NCBI RefSeq assembly: GCF_046630315.1
Contig: NZ_LQBD01000007.1
Coordinates: 90,890-154,889, forward strand
Reading direction: 5' to 3'
DNA length: 64,000 nt
Origin: Brucella anthropi_A
GTDB taxonomy: Bacteria > Pseudomonadota > Alphaproteobacteria > Rhizobiales > Rhizobiaceae
Made by a program: the position numbers and the translations under genes. The notes under the pieces were generated by a model that worked only from the letters and a program-made list of their open reading frames with translations, ran no database searches and was not told where the DNA came from. Of this stretch, positions 24,304 through 33,661 are shown one piece after another. Every line of letters starts with the position of its first letter. Position 1 is the first letter of the stretch.

Positions 24304-25008
24304 ATGACACAAACACTGATCCAATCCGTCCTTGTAGGGAAAGTCGCGCCCCTCGGAGCCCGCGGCGTTCCAAGCGGCATCGACAAGCAGCCGGTTGTTG
24401 GCAAGCTTCGCGTGACCTTCGAGGGGCTGGACGGTGATGCGCAGGGCGATCGGAATGTGCATGGCGGGCCGGAAAAGGCGCTCCATCATTATCCCCATGA
24501 CCACTATGCCCTCTGGCGCGAAGACATCGGCGACAATCCACGCCTGAACGCGCGGGGCGCCTTTGGCGAGAACATCTCCACGACCGGCCTCGACGAACGC
24601 AATGTCGCCGTGGGCGACAGGTTCCGGCTCGGCAGCGCGCTTGTCGAGGTCTCACAGGGACGCCAGCCCTGCTGGAAGCTGAACGAGCGTTTTGCAACGG
24701 CTGATATGGCCGTGCGCGTCCAGAAGAGCGGACGGACAGGCTGGTATTATCGTGTTCTGGAAGAAGGCCACGTGGAAAGCGGCGACAGGATGATCCTCAT
24801 CGACCGCCTTTCACCGGACTGGACGCTGCATCGTATCTGGCATCTGCTCTATGTCGATACGTTGAACTACGACGAACTGGCATCGATGGCGAAGCTTTCC
24901 CACCTTGCCGACGGCTGGAAGCGCTATGCGGTGCGCCGTCTGGAAAACCGCAAGGTGGAAGACTGGTCGCCGCGCCTTGAAGGCACGACGGTGGAACCAC
25001 AAAAGTAA
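24304..25008 (+). CDS. MOSC-domain protein (YiiM-like)
   Basis: 234 residues. The MOSC fold is indicated by GDAQGDRNVHGGPEKALHHYP (near residue 45), GAFGENISTTGLDERNVAVGD and the cysteine-bearing SQGRQPCWKLNERF (near 120), followed by the 3-alpha domain found in YiiM. YiiM-type proteins bind molybdenum cofactor and reduce N-hydroxylated compounds. GTG at 24301 directly precedes the ATG. It follows the peptidase by 6 bp and is probably co-transcribed. Confidence 0.87.
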   Translation: MTQTLIQSVLVGKVAPLGARGVPSGIDKQPVVGKLRVTFEGLDGDAQGDRNVHGGPEKALHHYPHDHYALWREDIGDNPRLNARGAFGENISTTGLDERNVAVGDRFRLGSALVEVSQGRQPCWKLNERFATADMAVRVQKSGRTGWYYRVLEEGHVESGDRMILIDRLSPDWTLHRIWHLLYVDTLNYDELASMAKLSHLADGWKRYAVRRLENRKVEDWSPRLEGTTVEPQK

Positions 25009-25053
25009 GGAGCCGTTTGGCCCCTCTACTTGTGTTGTCCTGATTGTTGCGGC

Positions 25054-25989
25054 TTACGCCTGATAGGCCGCCAATTCGTGCTGGCTCAACAGGGCGACCT
25101 TCAGCTTCTCCATCGCACGGCTTTCGATCTGCCGCACCCGTTCCTTGGAGATGCCGAGCTTTTCCCCCAACGCTTCGAGCGTCACGCCGTCATCATCGAG
25201 ACGCCGCTCGCGGATGATGTGCAATTCGCGCTCGTTCAGCGTGTCGAGCGCCACATAAAGCCACCGGTTCCGGCGCTCCATATCGATGGAGCTTTCTGCG
25301 ATTTCGTCCTGCAAGGGATGATCGTCGACCAGAAAATCCATGCGGCGCGCCGCACCCGACTCGTCGTTGTTCACGGGCGCCGACAGGGAACTGTCCGGCC
25401 CCGACAGCCGGCTGTCCATGATTTCCACATCGCTTGTCGAAACGCCAAGCTGATCGGAAATTTCCCGATACATCTCAGCTTTCGTCATGGTGTCGTCGGA
25501 CTGGGTAAGCTTGGAACGCAGTCGCCGCAGGTTGAAGAACAGCGCCTTTTGCGCCGAACTGGTGCCGCCCCGCACGATGGACCAGTTGCGCAGGATATAA
25601 TCCTGCATGGATGCGCGAATCCACCAGGATGCATAGGTCGAGAAACGCACCTCCCGCTCGGGGTCGAAACGCGCGGCCGCTTCCAGAAGGCCGACATAGC
25701 CTTCCTGAATGAGATCGTTCATCGGCAGCTTGAACTTGCGGAAGCGGCCGGCCATCGAGATGACCAGCCGCATATGGGCAGATGTGATGCGGTGAAGGGC
25801 TTCCTGATCATTCAGTTCCTTCCAGCGAATGGCGAGGTTCCGCTCCTCTTCGCGCTCCAGATAGGGAGCCGACATTGCGCTGCGGATCATTGATTGGGAG
25901 GAGGCTGCTGTCGCCGGGAGGCTGCGCGCAACCATAGGCATGCGATTGGCTGGAACTGCGGAAGAACTGCTCATGGATGACTGCTTCAT
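25054..25989 (-). CDS. rpoH2: Alternative sigma factor RpoH2 (sigma-32 family)
   Basis: 311 residues. Region 2 (LIQEGYVGLLEAAARFDPER, FSTYASWWIRASMQDYI) and region 4 (LEALGEKLGISKERVRQIES) are complete. The RpoH box QKALFFNLRRLR between them marks the sigma-32 family. The length, long serine-rich N-terminus and CarD neighbour suggest the second RpoH of Rhizobiales (RpoH2), linked to oxidative and envelope stress, rather than RpoH1. ATG at 25989 has CAGGAG six bases upstream; an upstream GTG at 26013 is less likely. A candidate EcfG promoter lies about 175 bp upstream. Confidence 0.88.
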   Translation of the reverse strand: MKQSSMSSSSAVPANRMPMVARSLPATAASSQSMIRSAMSAPYLEREEERNLAIRWKELNDQEALHRITSAHMRLVISMAGRFRKFKLPMNDLIQEGYVGLLEAAARFDPEREVRFSTYASWWIRASMQDYILRNWSIVRGGTSSAQKALFFNLRRLRSKLTQSDDTMTKAEMYREISDQLGVSTSDVEIMDSRLSGPDSSLSAPVNNDESGAARRMDFLVDDHPLQDEIAESSIDMERRNRWLYVALDTLNERELHIIRERRLDDDGVTLEALGEKLGISKERVRQIESRAMEKLKVALLSQHELAAYQA

Positions 25990-26163
25990 CTGGTTCTCCT
26001 GTTCTGAACTCACGCCCTTGGGCGTTCAGTGGAAGGATATGCCAGTCCCACAAAGGCCGATTGGACGCACTCGCGAATGCGCCCAAAATCCCGCCAGGCC
26101 TATTTCTTTGGCCAATACAATGACGCCGCAAAACAAACCCGTTTACGAACTGGTGTCTGAAAG

Positions 26164-26188
26164 AACGCATCAGTTGCGATTAGGTTCC
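26164..26188 (-). promoter_or_regulatory. EcfG/RpoE2-type general stress promoter upstream of rpoH2
   Basis: On the minus strand GGAAC (26188-26184) is followed after exactly 16 bp by CGTT (26167-26164), the alphaproteobacterial general-stress sigma consensus GGAAC-N16/17-CGTT. It lies in a 400-bp gene-free stretch (25990-26388) upstream of rpoH2. The rest of that gap shows only an AT-rich block near 26240-26285 and the carD terminator. Confidence 0.72.
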
Positions 26189-26339
26189 CTTCGATGCGGG
26201 ATAAATCTTTGACAAAGCGGGATAATGACCGCAAAGGTTAATGACCGATTGCAAAATTCAATAAAATTTTAACTGAACAATATTGGAGCCAGCCCGAATA
26301 ACGGCTGACGGCACCGGCTTTTTCTGGCTGGCGGCAAAT

Positions 26340-26366
26340 AAAAAGCCCGGCATTGCCGGGCTTTTT
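26340..26366 (-). terminator. carD terminator
   Basis: AAAAAGCCCGGC-ATT-GCCGGGCTTTTT, perfect 12-bp stem with flanking A and T tracts, 23 bp past the carD stop. Confidence 0.9.
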
Positions 26367-26388
26367 GGGAAAAAAAGAGAAGTAAAGC

Positions 26389-26970
26389 TTATGCTGCTTC
26401 GACTTCATCGTCGTCGAGATCAGCTTCCGCATCGGCCTTGCCGCGCTTCGGTCCTTTGGCGAGATTGGCCTCGATCAGACGGACAGCTTCGGTTTCGGAC
26501 AGCTTGTTCACGGCAGCGATTTCGCGCGCCATGCGGTCGAGGGCAGCTTCATAGAGCTGGCGTTCGGAATAGGACTGCTCCGGCTGGTTCTCGGCACGGA
26601 AAAGATCGCGAACGACTTCCGAGATCGAGATCAGATCGCCGGAATTGATCTTCGCATCATATTCCTGCGCGCGGCGCGACCACATGGTGCGCTTTACACG
26701 GGCGCGGCCCTGGACGACCTTCAATGCGCGTTCAACATAATCCGTCTCCGACAGCTTGCGCATGCCGATGGAAGCCGCCTTGGCGACCGGCACCTTCAGG
26801 CGCATCTTGTCCTTTTCGAAATCGATCACGAAAAGCTCGAGTTTGTGTCCCGCCACTTCCTGCTCTTCGATGGTAACGATCTGGCCGACGCCGTGCGCCG
26901 GATATACGATGGCCTCTCCGGCCTTGAAACCGCCACGCGCGACTGGAGACTTTTTCTGCTGGGATGACAT
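26389..26970 (-). CDS. carD: CarD/CdnL-family RNA polymerase-binding transcription factor
   Basis: 193 residues. N-terminal Tudor-like RNAP-interacting domain: FKAGEAIVYPAHGVGQIVTI, ELFVIDFEKDKMRLKVPVAK. The helical DNA-binding domain follows (WSRRAQEYDAKINSGDLISI, YSERQLYEAALDRMAREIAA), with an acidic C-terminal tail. CarD/CdnL stabilises open promoter complexes, notably at rRNA promoters. The start could be the ATG at 26979 or 26970; GGGAG spacing favours 26970. Confidence 0.9.
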   Translation of the reverse strand: MSSQQKKSPVARGGFKAGEAIVYPAHGVGQIVTIEEQEVAGHKLELFVIDFEKDKMRLKVPVAKAASIGMRKLSETDYVERALKVVQGRARVKRTMWSRRAQEYDAKINSGDLISISEVVRDLFRAENQPEQSYSERQLYEAALDRMAREIAAVNKLSETEAVRLIEANLAKGPKRGKADAEADLDDDEVEAA

Positions 26971-27553
26971 ACGCTTCATTACTCCCTGTTGTGCCCGGCG
27001 CGCCCCGCCGGTTGACACATGATGTCCGACCGCGCTCCGGAGAAATGAAGCACGGAAGGTGTTTGTCGGCTTGGAACTGAAAGCGTATCTGGCAGCAAAT
27101 CTGACCGGCCGGGTGTGCGGTGAGGGGGACGACGCCAGATCGCAATCATCTTCCCCGGTGCCATTCAGCCCGGTACTAAAGATCAGCCTTTCAGAGATTA
27201 ACGCATAGCGCCACGAATTGACGTCCAGTCACCGAAATTATTGGAGCAACCTAACACAATTTCGCGAAAGAATCAACAAATCGCCAGATATGTCGCATCT
27301 GGCAACGCAACGCGCCTGAAAGATGGGCGTTTTCCCGTGATATTATTCGTCTTTTGCCGCCGCATTACATAAAAAGCAAGTGATAAATCCTGCGATCTTG
27401 CAACCCCGGTTCGACTGGCAGTTCTTACAGGACAAATGCGCAGTTTCAAGAAGCGCATTCCAGAAGCGCCCTGTCTTCTGCAACAGGACATACTTGTACA
27501 ATACCGTCCATGGCATGTCAGCCTGGAAGCACTGCCTGCAACGTCACCTGGCG
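26971..27553. other. Intergenic region between carD and fdxA
   Basis: About 580 bp. It contains the carD promoter and leader region on the minus strand and the 3' end of fdxA. Base composition falls around 27230-27390. No reading frame with codon bias, no clear hairpin terminator for fdxA and no RNA gene were recognised. Confidence 0.5.
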
Positions 27554-27892
27554 TTAGTCGCCGCTACCCGGCTCGGCAGAGAAATACTTCTCCAGCTTTC
27601 CCGCCACGCCGTCCATTTCCTTGGCTTCCGGCAAGGCATCCTTCTTGGCCGTGATGTTGGGCCATTTTGCCGCATATTCCGTATTCAGTTCCAGCCACTT
27701 GTCGAGGCCCGGTTCGGTGTCGGGGCTGATCGCCTCGGCAGGGCATTCCGGTTCACATACGCCACAGTCGATGCACTCGTCGGGATTGATGACGAGCATG
27801 TTTTCGCCTTCGTAGAAGCAATCGACCGGACAGACCTCGACGCAGTCCGTATATTTGCAGCGAATGCAATTATCGGTCACGACATATGTCAT
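27554..27892 (-). CDS. fdxA: 7Fe ferredoxin FdxA
   Basis: 112 residues. Two clusters: CIRCKYTDCVEVCPVDC near residues 9-25 (3Fe-4S plus one ligand for the 4Fe-4S) and CIDCGVCEPECP near 40-51 (4Fe-4S). The long C-terminal extension WLELNTEYAAKWPNITAKKD is typical of FdxA in Rhizobiales. Cytosolic electron carrier. CAGGAG precedes the ATG. Conserved neighbour of carD and of the S4/helicase pair in related genomes (from memory). Confidence 0.95.
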   Translation of the reverse strand: MTYVVTDNCIRCKYTDCVEVCPVDCFYEGENMLVINPDECIDCGVCEPECPAEAISPDTEPGLDKWLELNTEYAAKWPNITAKKDALPEAKEMDGVAGKLEKYFSAEPGSGD

Positions 27893-28320
27893 CGTCGAAC
27901 TCCTGTTGCCGCCCGCATTTTTGAACAGGCAGCTTATCTATCCTACAGCTTTGCGCCGATATTCCGGCAAGCCGACAACCGGCCCGGGGCTTGGGAATAT
28001 CGCGCCACGACGTCACCGGCACTAGATCCATGGATATCGGTGGCCTTTTGGATTCCGACATTTGCTCAACGTCTGTATCAGGGAGGATGCAAATGTCGGG
28101 ATCAGACCACCAGCCTCAGCCCATGCCCTGTTATGACAATGCGTGAGGTAATGATTTTATCGTGTCATGACAAGGGCACAAACGCCGCAATGTCACGAAG
28201 TCGCGCACATCTGAAACAACATTTCGTTTGATGGGTTTTGCGTGGAAAAGGCTTTCGCCGTAACAGTCCGATGCGCAATTTCCATCACCGCCGCAAGAGG
28301 CCTGCGGCAACGCGTCCGGG
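27893..28320. other. Intergenic region between fdxA and the S4-domain gene
   Basis: About 430 bp. Holds the fdxA promoter (minus strand). A 17-codon plus-strand open frame with a good ribosome site begins at 28092 but has no other support. Nothing else recognised. Confidence 0.45.
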
Positions 28321-28710
28321 TCAGTTTCCGCGCAGACGATCCGTTTCGCGGCGCTCTTTCTTGGTCGGGCGGCCTGCCCCGCTGTCACGCTGCGGCGTTG
28401 CGGCCTCCGGCGACATTGCGGAAACGGACGGCGCTGGCGGCGTCAGATCCTCATAAAGAAGCTGGGCCTCCGGCGCCGGGCCACGACGTTCACCCGGAGC
28501 AACGATCCTGTAAACAAGGATGCGCCGGTCAAGCGTGATGGTCAGCACATCGCCGACCTTCACCGGATGCGCGGCCTGCTCGATCTTGTCGCGATTGACC
28601 CGCACTTTGCCGCCGACGGCGAGTTTCGCCGCCAGCGATCTCGATTTGACCACGCGGGCAAAGAACAGCCATTTGTCGATTCGCTGTCTTCCGCCTTGTT
28701 CGCCGGTCAT
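28321..28710 (-). CDS. S4-domain RNA-binding protein (Hsp15/HslR-like)
   Basis: 129 residues. The S4 fold is at the N-terminus: RQRIDKWLFFARVVKSRSLA, GGKVRVNRDKIEQAAHPVKV, GDVLTITLDRRILVYRI. The tail is basic and proline-rich. Hsp15 recycles stalled 50S subunits carrying nascent chains. It begins one base after the helicase stop (28712), so the two genes form an operon. Confidence 0.88.
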   Translation of the reverse strand: MTGEQGGRQRIDKWLFFARVVKSRSLAAKLAVGGKVRVNRDKIEQAAHPVKVGDVLTITLDRRILVYRIVAPGERRGPAPEAQLLYEDLTPPAPSVSAMSPEAATPQRDSGAGRPTKKERRETDRLRGN

Positions 28711-28711
28711 C

Positions 28712-31700
28712 TTACTTCTTCATCTGCTCCTTAAGGGCCAGAAGCTTGGCGAAAGGCGAATCGGGGTCGATACGCGCCGGACGTTCCTGCTCGACCCGCT
28801 TGCCGCCCTGATGGCCATGATCGCGCTTCTGCTGACGCTGATTGCCGCCACGGAAATCGCCCTTGCCGCCATCGCGCTTGCCTTCGCCGTCATGCCGCTT
28901 CTGCTTGTCGAAGCGCTTGCCGCCGCGATCGTTGCGTCCCTGCTGCTCGGCCCCGCCTTCGGACTTGCGCCCTTCGCCGCCATCGCGGTTCTGATGACCG
29001 CGATTCTGGTGGCCGCGATTTTGACGCTGCCTGTTCTGGTCCTGATTGCGGTTGCGGCCCTCGAAACGGCCCTGACGCCAGATCAGAACGGGCTTTGGCT
29101 CTTCCGCCGCATCATCCGCCGTTTCGCCAGTCGGTGCAGCTTCAGCCGCTTCAACAGCTTCTTCCACCTTGGCTTCGGTTTCCGGCGCGGCCACGGCAAC
29201 CGGTGCGGGCACAGGTTCAGCCGCCGGTACGGCAGGCTTTTCAGCCTCTGCAACCGGCGAAACGCCAGCGTCCTTGGCCGCGGCTTCTGCCGCAAAGGCA
29301 TCGAGTTCGGCAAGCTTCGCCGTGACGGCGGCGGCTTCCATCGCCTCGTGGCGATAGCCGAGGCTCTTCAGGATTTCTTCCATGTCGTCGGTCGTAGCAC
29401 CCAGAATGGACATCATGGCCGGCGTGACGATGAAGCGTCCGCCGTCATAAGCCCCATCCGGACGCACGCCGGAACCCGGACGCCAGGCAAGCGCCGGGCG
29501 AATGAGATCGGCAAGACGTTCCAGAATATCGATGCGCACGGCGCGACGGCCCAGCACGCGATAGCCTGCCAGACGGTAGAACATCGGATCGAAAGCCGGA
29601 TCGACTACGACCGAAGTGCGGCCCGCGGCCAGCACATTGACGACATCGCCATAGCCGGCGCGTTCGCGGCCATCGTTCTTGAGCGCCCAAAGAAGCGTGA
29701 TGAGGCCGGCGGGAGCGGGCTTCAGCAGCATGGGCATGAAGACGTGATAGGCACCGAAACGCACGCCAAGACGGCGAAGCGCCGCGCGTGAATCCTGATC
29801 GAGGCCGCGCACTTCCTCCGCCACATCGCGGCGCGGAAGAATGCCGAGATTTTCCACGATCTGGAATGCAAGGCCGCGCGTCATGCCCGTCAGGGCATCG
29901 GCGGCAGCCAGATCGGTGAGCGGCTTCAAAATGGTTTCGATATGATGAGCCACGAAACGTTCGATGCGCGCGGCAACCTTGTCGCGTACGGCTCCGGTGA
30001 GCTGTTCGTCGGCCAGGATCACCGCACGGGGCTTCAGCACATCATCGCCCGCAACCAGCGTCGCGACCGTGGCGCCAACCCAGCGCATGACACCATCCGA
30101 GCCGAGCGCGAAATCGCCATTGGGAGCAGCGGCAAAGCGCTCCGCGCGGCGTTCGAATTCGGCGGCCAGCGCCTTTTGTGCAGCCGTCTTCACCGCCTTG
30201 GCGTCGGGCCCTTCGGCCTGAACATCGGCGGTAAAACGGAATCCTTCCAGTTGCCCGACATTGTGGCCTTCGACAATCACGTCTCCAGCCGGGCTGATTT
30301 CTGCTTCAAGCATGGCATTCTCTCTCAGGCGCCTCATAAGCACGCTTGTCCTGCGGTCTACAAAGCGTTTCGTCAACCTTTCATGCAGCGCGTCGGACAA
30401 TCTATCCTCTATTTCGCGCGTCTTTTCCTGCCAGTGTGTCGGATCGGCAAGCCATCCGGGCCGATGCGACACGAAAGTCCAGGTTCGAATCTGCGCCACG
30501 CGATGCGACAGGGTGTCGATTTCTCCCTCTGTGCTGTCGGCGCGGCGCACCTGTTCGCTCATATAATCTTCATCGACGCTCCCTCGGCGGACAAGATCCT
30601 GATAGATGGTTGCAATGATATCGGCATGCTGCGCCGGTGCGATCTTGCGATAGTCGGGCAGCGCGCAGGCGTCCCACAAAAGCTCGATCCGCGCCGGTGT
30701 CGTCGCGAGCCGCACAATCTCTTCGTCTTTCGACAAATTTTCAAGCGCTTGTTGGTCGACGGCAGGCAGGGCCTTGGCCAGACCTTCGACGGGCGCGGGT
30801 GTTTCCAGGGAATATCGCAGGGAATCGAGCGATGAAAAGTCGAAACGCGCCGTGCGCCATTGCAGGACTTTCACCGGATCGAAATCATGCGCCTCCACCC
30901 GCTCGACCAGTTCTTCATCGAATGGATGCACCTGTCCGGTCACGCCGAAAGTGCCGTCACGCAGATGACGGCCCGCGCGCCCGGCAATCTGCCCCACTTC
31001 GGCAGGTGTCAAATCGCGGAACTGATAGCCGTCGAATTTGCGGTTCTGCGCGAAAGCGACATGATCGACATCGAGATTGAGGCCCATGCCGATGGCATCG
31101 GTCGCCACGAGAAAATCGACATCGCCGGATTGGTAAAGCTCGACCTGCGCATTGCGCGTGCGCGGGCTGAGCGCGCCCATAACCACCGCGGCCCCACCGC
31201 GCTGGCGGCGGATCAGTTCGGCGATCGCATAAACCTCGTCGGCGGAAAAGGCCACAATGGCGGACCGGTTCGGCAGGCGCGTAATCTTCTTGGAACCGGC
31301 ATAGGCCAGATGCGACAGGCGCGGACGCGTCACCACATTGATGCCGCGCAGAAGTTTTTCCAGAATGCCGCGCATGGTGGCGGCGCCAAGCAGGAGCGTT
31401 TCCTGCCGCCCGCGCAGATGCAGGATGCGGTCGGTGAAAATATGGCCGCGCTCCAGATCGCCCGCAAGCTGCACCTCATCGATGGCCACGAAAGCGACAT
31501 CGGTACGGCGCGGCATAGCCTCGACCGTGCAGACGGAATAGCGCGCACCGGGCGGCACGATCTTTTCCTCGCCCGTCACCAGCGCCACATTGGCCGCCCC
31601 CACGCGCTCCACGACGCGGTTATAGACCTCGCGCGCCAGAAGGCGCAGCGGCAGGCCGATCATGCCGCTTCCATGCGACAGCATGCGGTCGATCGCGAGA

Positions 31701-31825
31701 TGCGTCTTGCCGGTATTGGTCGGCCCAAGCACCGCGGTCACATCGCGGCCACTCAGGGTCAGCGGCAAATCATGGGCAGGGAGTTGGTTCATGCCAATAA
31801 TCGGATTCCCGGTACAAGCGCCCAT
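28712..31825 (-). CDS. Suv3-like superfamily 2 RNA helicase (MgpS-like)
   Basis: 1037 residues. Motif I LGPTNTGKTHLAIDRML near residue 33, DExH-type motif II FVAIDEVQLAGD, and motif VI QIAGRAGRHLRDG make an active SF2 helicase of the Suv3/mitochondrial degradosome type. The N-terminal 500 residues are the helicase core. After about residue 850 comes an Ala/Glu/Pro linker, then a Gln/Arg/Gly/Asn-rich tail (RNRNQDQNRQRQNRGHQNRG) like those of RNA-binding helicases. An alternative ATG is at 31792. Probably acts in RNA turnover or ribosome biogenesis with the coupled S4 protein. Confidence 0.88.
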   Translation of the reverse strand: MGACTGNPIIGMNQLPAHDLPLTLSGRDVTAVLGPTNTGKTHLAIDRMLSHGSGMIGLPLRLLAREVYNRVVERVGAANVALVTGEEKIVPPGARYSVCTVEAMPRRTDVAFVAIDEVQLAGDLERGHIFTDRILHLRGRQETLLLGAATMRGILEKLLRGINVVTRPRLSHLAYAGSKKITRLPNRSAIVAFSADEVYAIAELIRRQRGGAAVVMGALSPRTRNAQVELYQSGDVDFLVATDAIGMGLNLDVDHVAFAQNRKFDGYQFRDLTPAEVGQIAGRAGRHLRDGTFGVTGQVHPFDEELVERVEAHDFDPVKVLQWRTARFDFSSLDSLRYSLETPAPVEGLAKALPAVDQQALENLSKDEEIVRLATTPARIELLWDACALPDYRKIAPAQHADIIATIYQDLVRRGSVDEDYMSEQVRRADSTEGEIDTLSHRVAQIRTWTFVSHRPGWLADPTHWQEKTREIEDRLSDALHERLTKRFVDRRTSVLMRRLRENAMLEAEISPAGDVIVEGHNVGQLEGFRFTADVQAEGPDAKAVKTAAQKALAAEFERRAERFAAAPNGDFALGSDGVMRWVGATVATLVAGDDVLKPRAVILADEQLTGAVRDKVAARIERFVAHHIETILKPLTDLAAADALTGMTRGLAFQIVENLGILPRRDVAEEVRGLDQDSRAALRRLGVRFGAYHVFMPMLLKPAPAGLITLLWALKNDGRERAGYGDVVNVLAAGRTSVVVDPAFDPMFYRLAGYRVLGRRAVRIDILERLADLIRPALAWRPGSGVRPDGAYDGGRFIVTPAMMSILGATTDDMEEILKSLGYRHEAMEAAAVTAKLAELDAFAAEAAAKDAGVSPVAEAEKPAVPAAEPVPAPVAVAAPETEAKVEEAVEAAEAAPTGETADDAAEEPKPVLIWRQGRFEGRNRNQDQNRQRQNRGHQNRGHQNRDGGEGRKSEGGAEQQGRNDRGGKRFDKQKRHDGEGKRDGGKGDFRGGNQRQQKRDHGHQGGKRVEQERPARIDPDSPFAKLLALKEQMKK

Positions 31826-32476
31826 GGCGGGCAGGATGCTGGTTCTGCGATAGCACTATACGGCCTATACCGAAAGCGCCCCTGTCAAGTTTCAGCACGG
31901 ACGGCAGGCAGTTTGTCGATTAACAATTAGAACGACTCTAGAACGAATCGGCGACGAATCGCTGACTGGGAGAGCTTCGCCTTTTGTTCACGGCAACATA
32001 TAGTGATCCTCACAGGAAAACCCACAATATAATGAATCAACGGCTCCGCTTTTCTGTGTTCTGCGGACGCAAAACGACCAGGCTGTTAACTTTTGGCAAA
32101 ACCTGTCAACAGACTGCGCCAGCGGCAATGCCAAGCTTCAGAAAGTCTTAATGATTACTGATGGTTCCTTAACAGCGGAACAGGCGAAAACAGCATTTCC
32201 GTTAACCTTCAGGTCAAAGCCGGAACGAATCGGCGACGAATCGTTGATCTGCAAGTTTTCTCCATTTGTTCTCACCACATCTGGTAGCCATTGATCGGGG
32301 CATGCCATAGAAAATCAAGGCCTGACGGCCTTTGACGGCTGTTTCACCGGCTTCGCGTTAACTTTTCCGGCAACACCACCATATCCGACCTCCCCGATTT
32401 CAAACGCCGCATTGCGGAAATAAAAAGGCGGACGGAATGTATTTCCCCGTCCGCCGCCATGCTCGAAATGGAAAGA
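31826..32476. other. 650-bp gene-free region upstream of the helicase
   Basis: No coding frame with normal codon use. It contains a diverged duplication: 31941-31989 and 32223-32271 share an identical 21-nt start and match at 38 of 49 positions. A perfect LexA-type GAAC-N7-GAAC overlaps the first copy. It is the upstream region of the helicase gene and lies beyond the 3' end of the thiolase gene. Confidence 0.6.
31930..31944. promoter_or_regulatory. LexA-type SOS box (GAAC-N7-GAAC)
   Basis: GAACGACTCTAGAAC matches the alphaproteobacterial LexA consensus exactly. It lies 105 bp upstream of the helicase start. Two one-mismatch versions (CTTC-N7-GTTC at 31975, TTTC-N7-GTTC at 32257) occur at equal offsets in the two duplicated segments. 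Confidence 0.5.
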
Positions 32477-33661
32477 TCAATCGCGCTCGACGCACAGGGC
32501 CACGCCCATGCCGCCGCCGATGCAAAGCGTCGCCAGACCACGCCTGACGTCGCGGCGCTGCATTTCGTAAAGCAGTGTCGTCAGCACGCGCGCGCCTGAC
32601 GCGCCGATCGGATGGCCGATGGCGATCGCCCCGCCATTGACATTGACGATATCTGGATTGAGCCCGAGATCGCGCACAACCGCGCAGGACTGTGCGGCAA
32701 AGGCTTCATTGGCCTCGACCAGATCGAGATCGCCCACGCTCCAGCCTGCCTTTTCCAGCGCCTTCTTCGTTGCCGGGATAGGGCCTGTTCCCATGATCGA
32801 CGGATCGACGCCGGCCGTTGCCCAGGAAACGATGCGCGCCAGCGGCTTCACCCCGCGCCTGGACGCTTCCGCCGCATCCATCAGCACCACGGCCGCAGCG
32901 CCGTCATTGATGCCGGATGCATTGCCCGCCGTCACCGTTCCATCCTTGTCGAAGGCAGGCTTCAGCCTGGACAGGGCCTCCATCGTCGTGCCCGGACGGA
33001 TATATTCATCCGCCGACACAACGACATCGCCCTTGCGGCCCTTCACGGTGAAGGGAACGATTTCATCCTCGAACCTGCCCGCATTCTGTGCGGCTTCCGC
33101 CTTCTGCTGCGAGGCCAGTGCAAACGCATCCTGATCGTCGCGGTTCAACTGCCATTGGCGCGCGATGTTTTCCGCCGTGATCCCCATGTGATAGCCATTG
33201 AAGGCATCGATCAGGCCATCCTTCAGCATGGTGTCGATCATCTTGAAATCGCCCATCTTCACGCCGGAGCGCAGATGCGCGCAATGCGGGGCCATGGACA
33301 TGGATTCCTGACCGCCCGCCACGATGATCCTGGCATCGCCGGACAGTATCTGCTGCATGCCGAGCGCAACCGCACGCAGGCCCGAGCCGCACAGCTGGTT
33401 GATGGAAAAGGCCGTCGTCTCCTTGGGGCAACCGGCATCCATCGCCGCCTGGCGCGCGGGGTTCTGCCCCTCGCCTGCCGTCAGCACCTGTCCGAGAATA
33501 ACCTCGTCCACATCAGTCGCCGCCACACCGGCGCGTTGCAGCGCTCCCCTGATGACCGTGGCGCCCAGTTCATGCGCCGGAACATTGGCAAACGCCCCGT
33601 TGAAAGCGCCCACCGCAGTGCGGGCCGCGCTGGCAATGACGATGGCTTTCGGTTCGGACAT
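32477..33661 (-). CDS. phbA: Acetyl-CoA acetyltransferase (thiolase II)
   Basis: 394 residues. The nucleophilic cysteine lies in SINQLCGSGLRAV (near residue 89), with GHPIGASGARVL (catalytic His near 349) and CIGGGMGVALC (second Cys near 380). Condenses two acetyl-CoA to acetoacetyl-CoA; the MSEPKAIVIASAARTAVG N-terminus is typical of biosynthetic thiolases of PHB metabolism. ATG at 33661 follows AAGGAGG. phbB and phbC are not adjacent, so the assignment to PHB synthesis rather than ketone-body use is inference. Confidence 0.93.
   Translation of the reverse strand: MSEPKAIVIASAARTAVGAFNGAFANVPAHELGATVIRGALQRAGVAATDVDEVILGQVLTAGEGQNPARQAAMDAGCPKETTAFSINQLCGSGLRAVALGMQQILSGDARIIVAGGQESMSMAPHCAHLRSGVKMGDFKMIDTMLKDGLIDAFNGYHMGITAENIARQWQLNRDDQDAFALASQQKAEAAQNAGRFEDEIVPFTVKGRKGDVVVSADEYIRPGTTMEALSRLKPAFDKDGTVTAGNASGINDGAAAVVLMDAAEASRRGVKPLARIVSWATAGVDPSIMGTGPIPATKKALEKAGWSVGDLDLVEANEAFAAQSCAVVRDLGLNPDIVNVNGGAIAIGHPIGASGARVLTTLLYEMQRRDVRRGLATLCIGGGMGVALCVERD

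Noticed and set aside
28092..28145. 17-codon open frame with a good ribosome site between fdxA and the S4 gene
   Set aside because: Too short to judge; only the ribosome site supports it and no conservation can be seen from one sequence.
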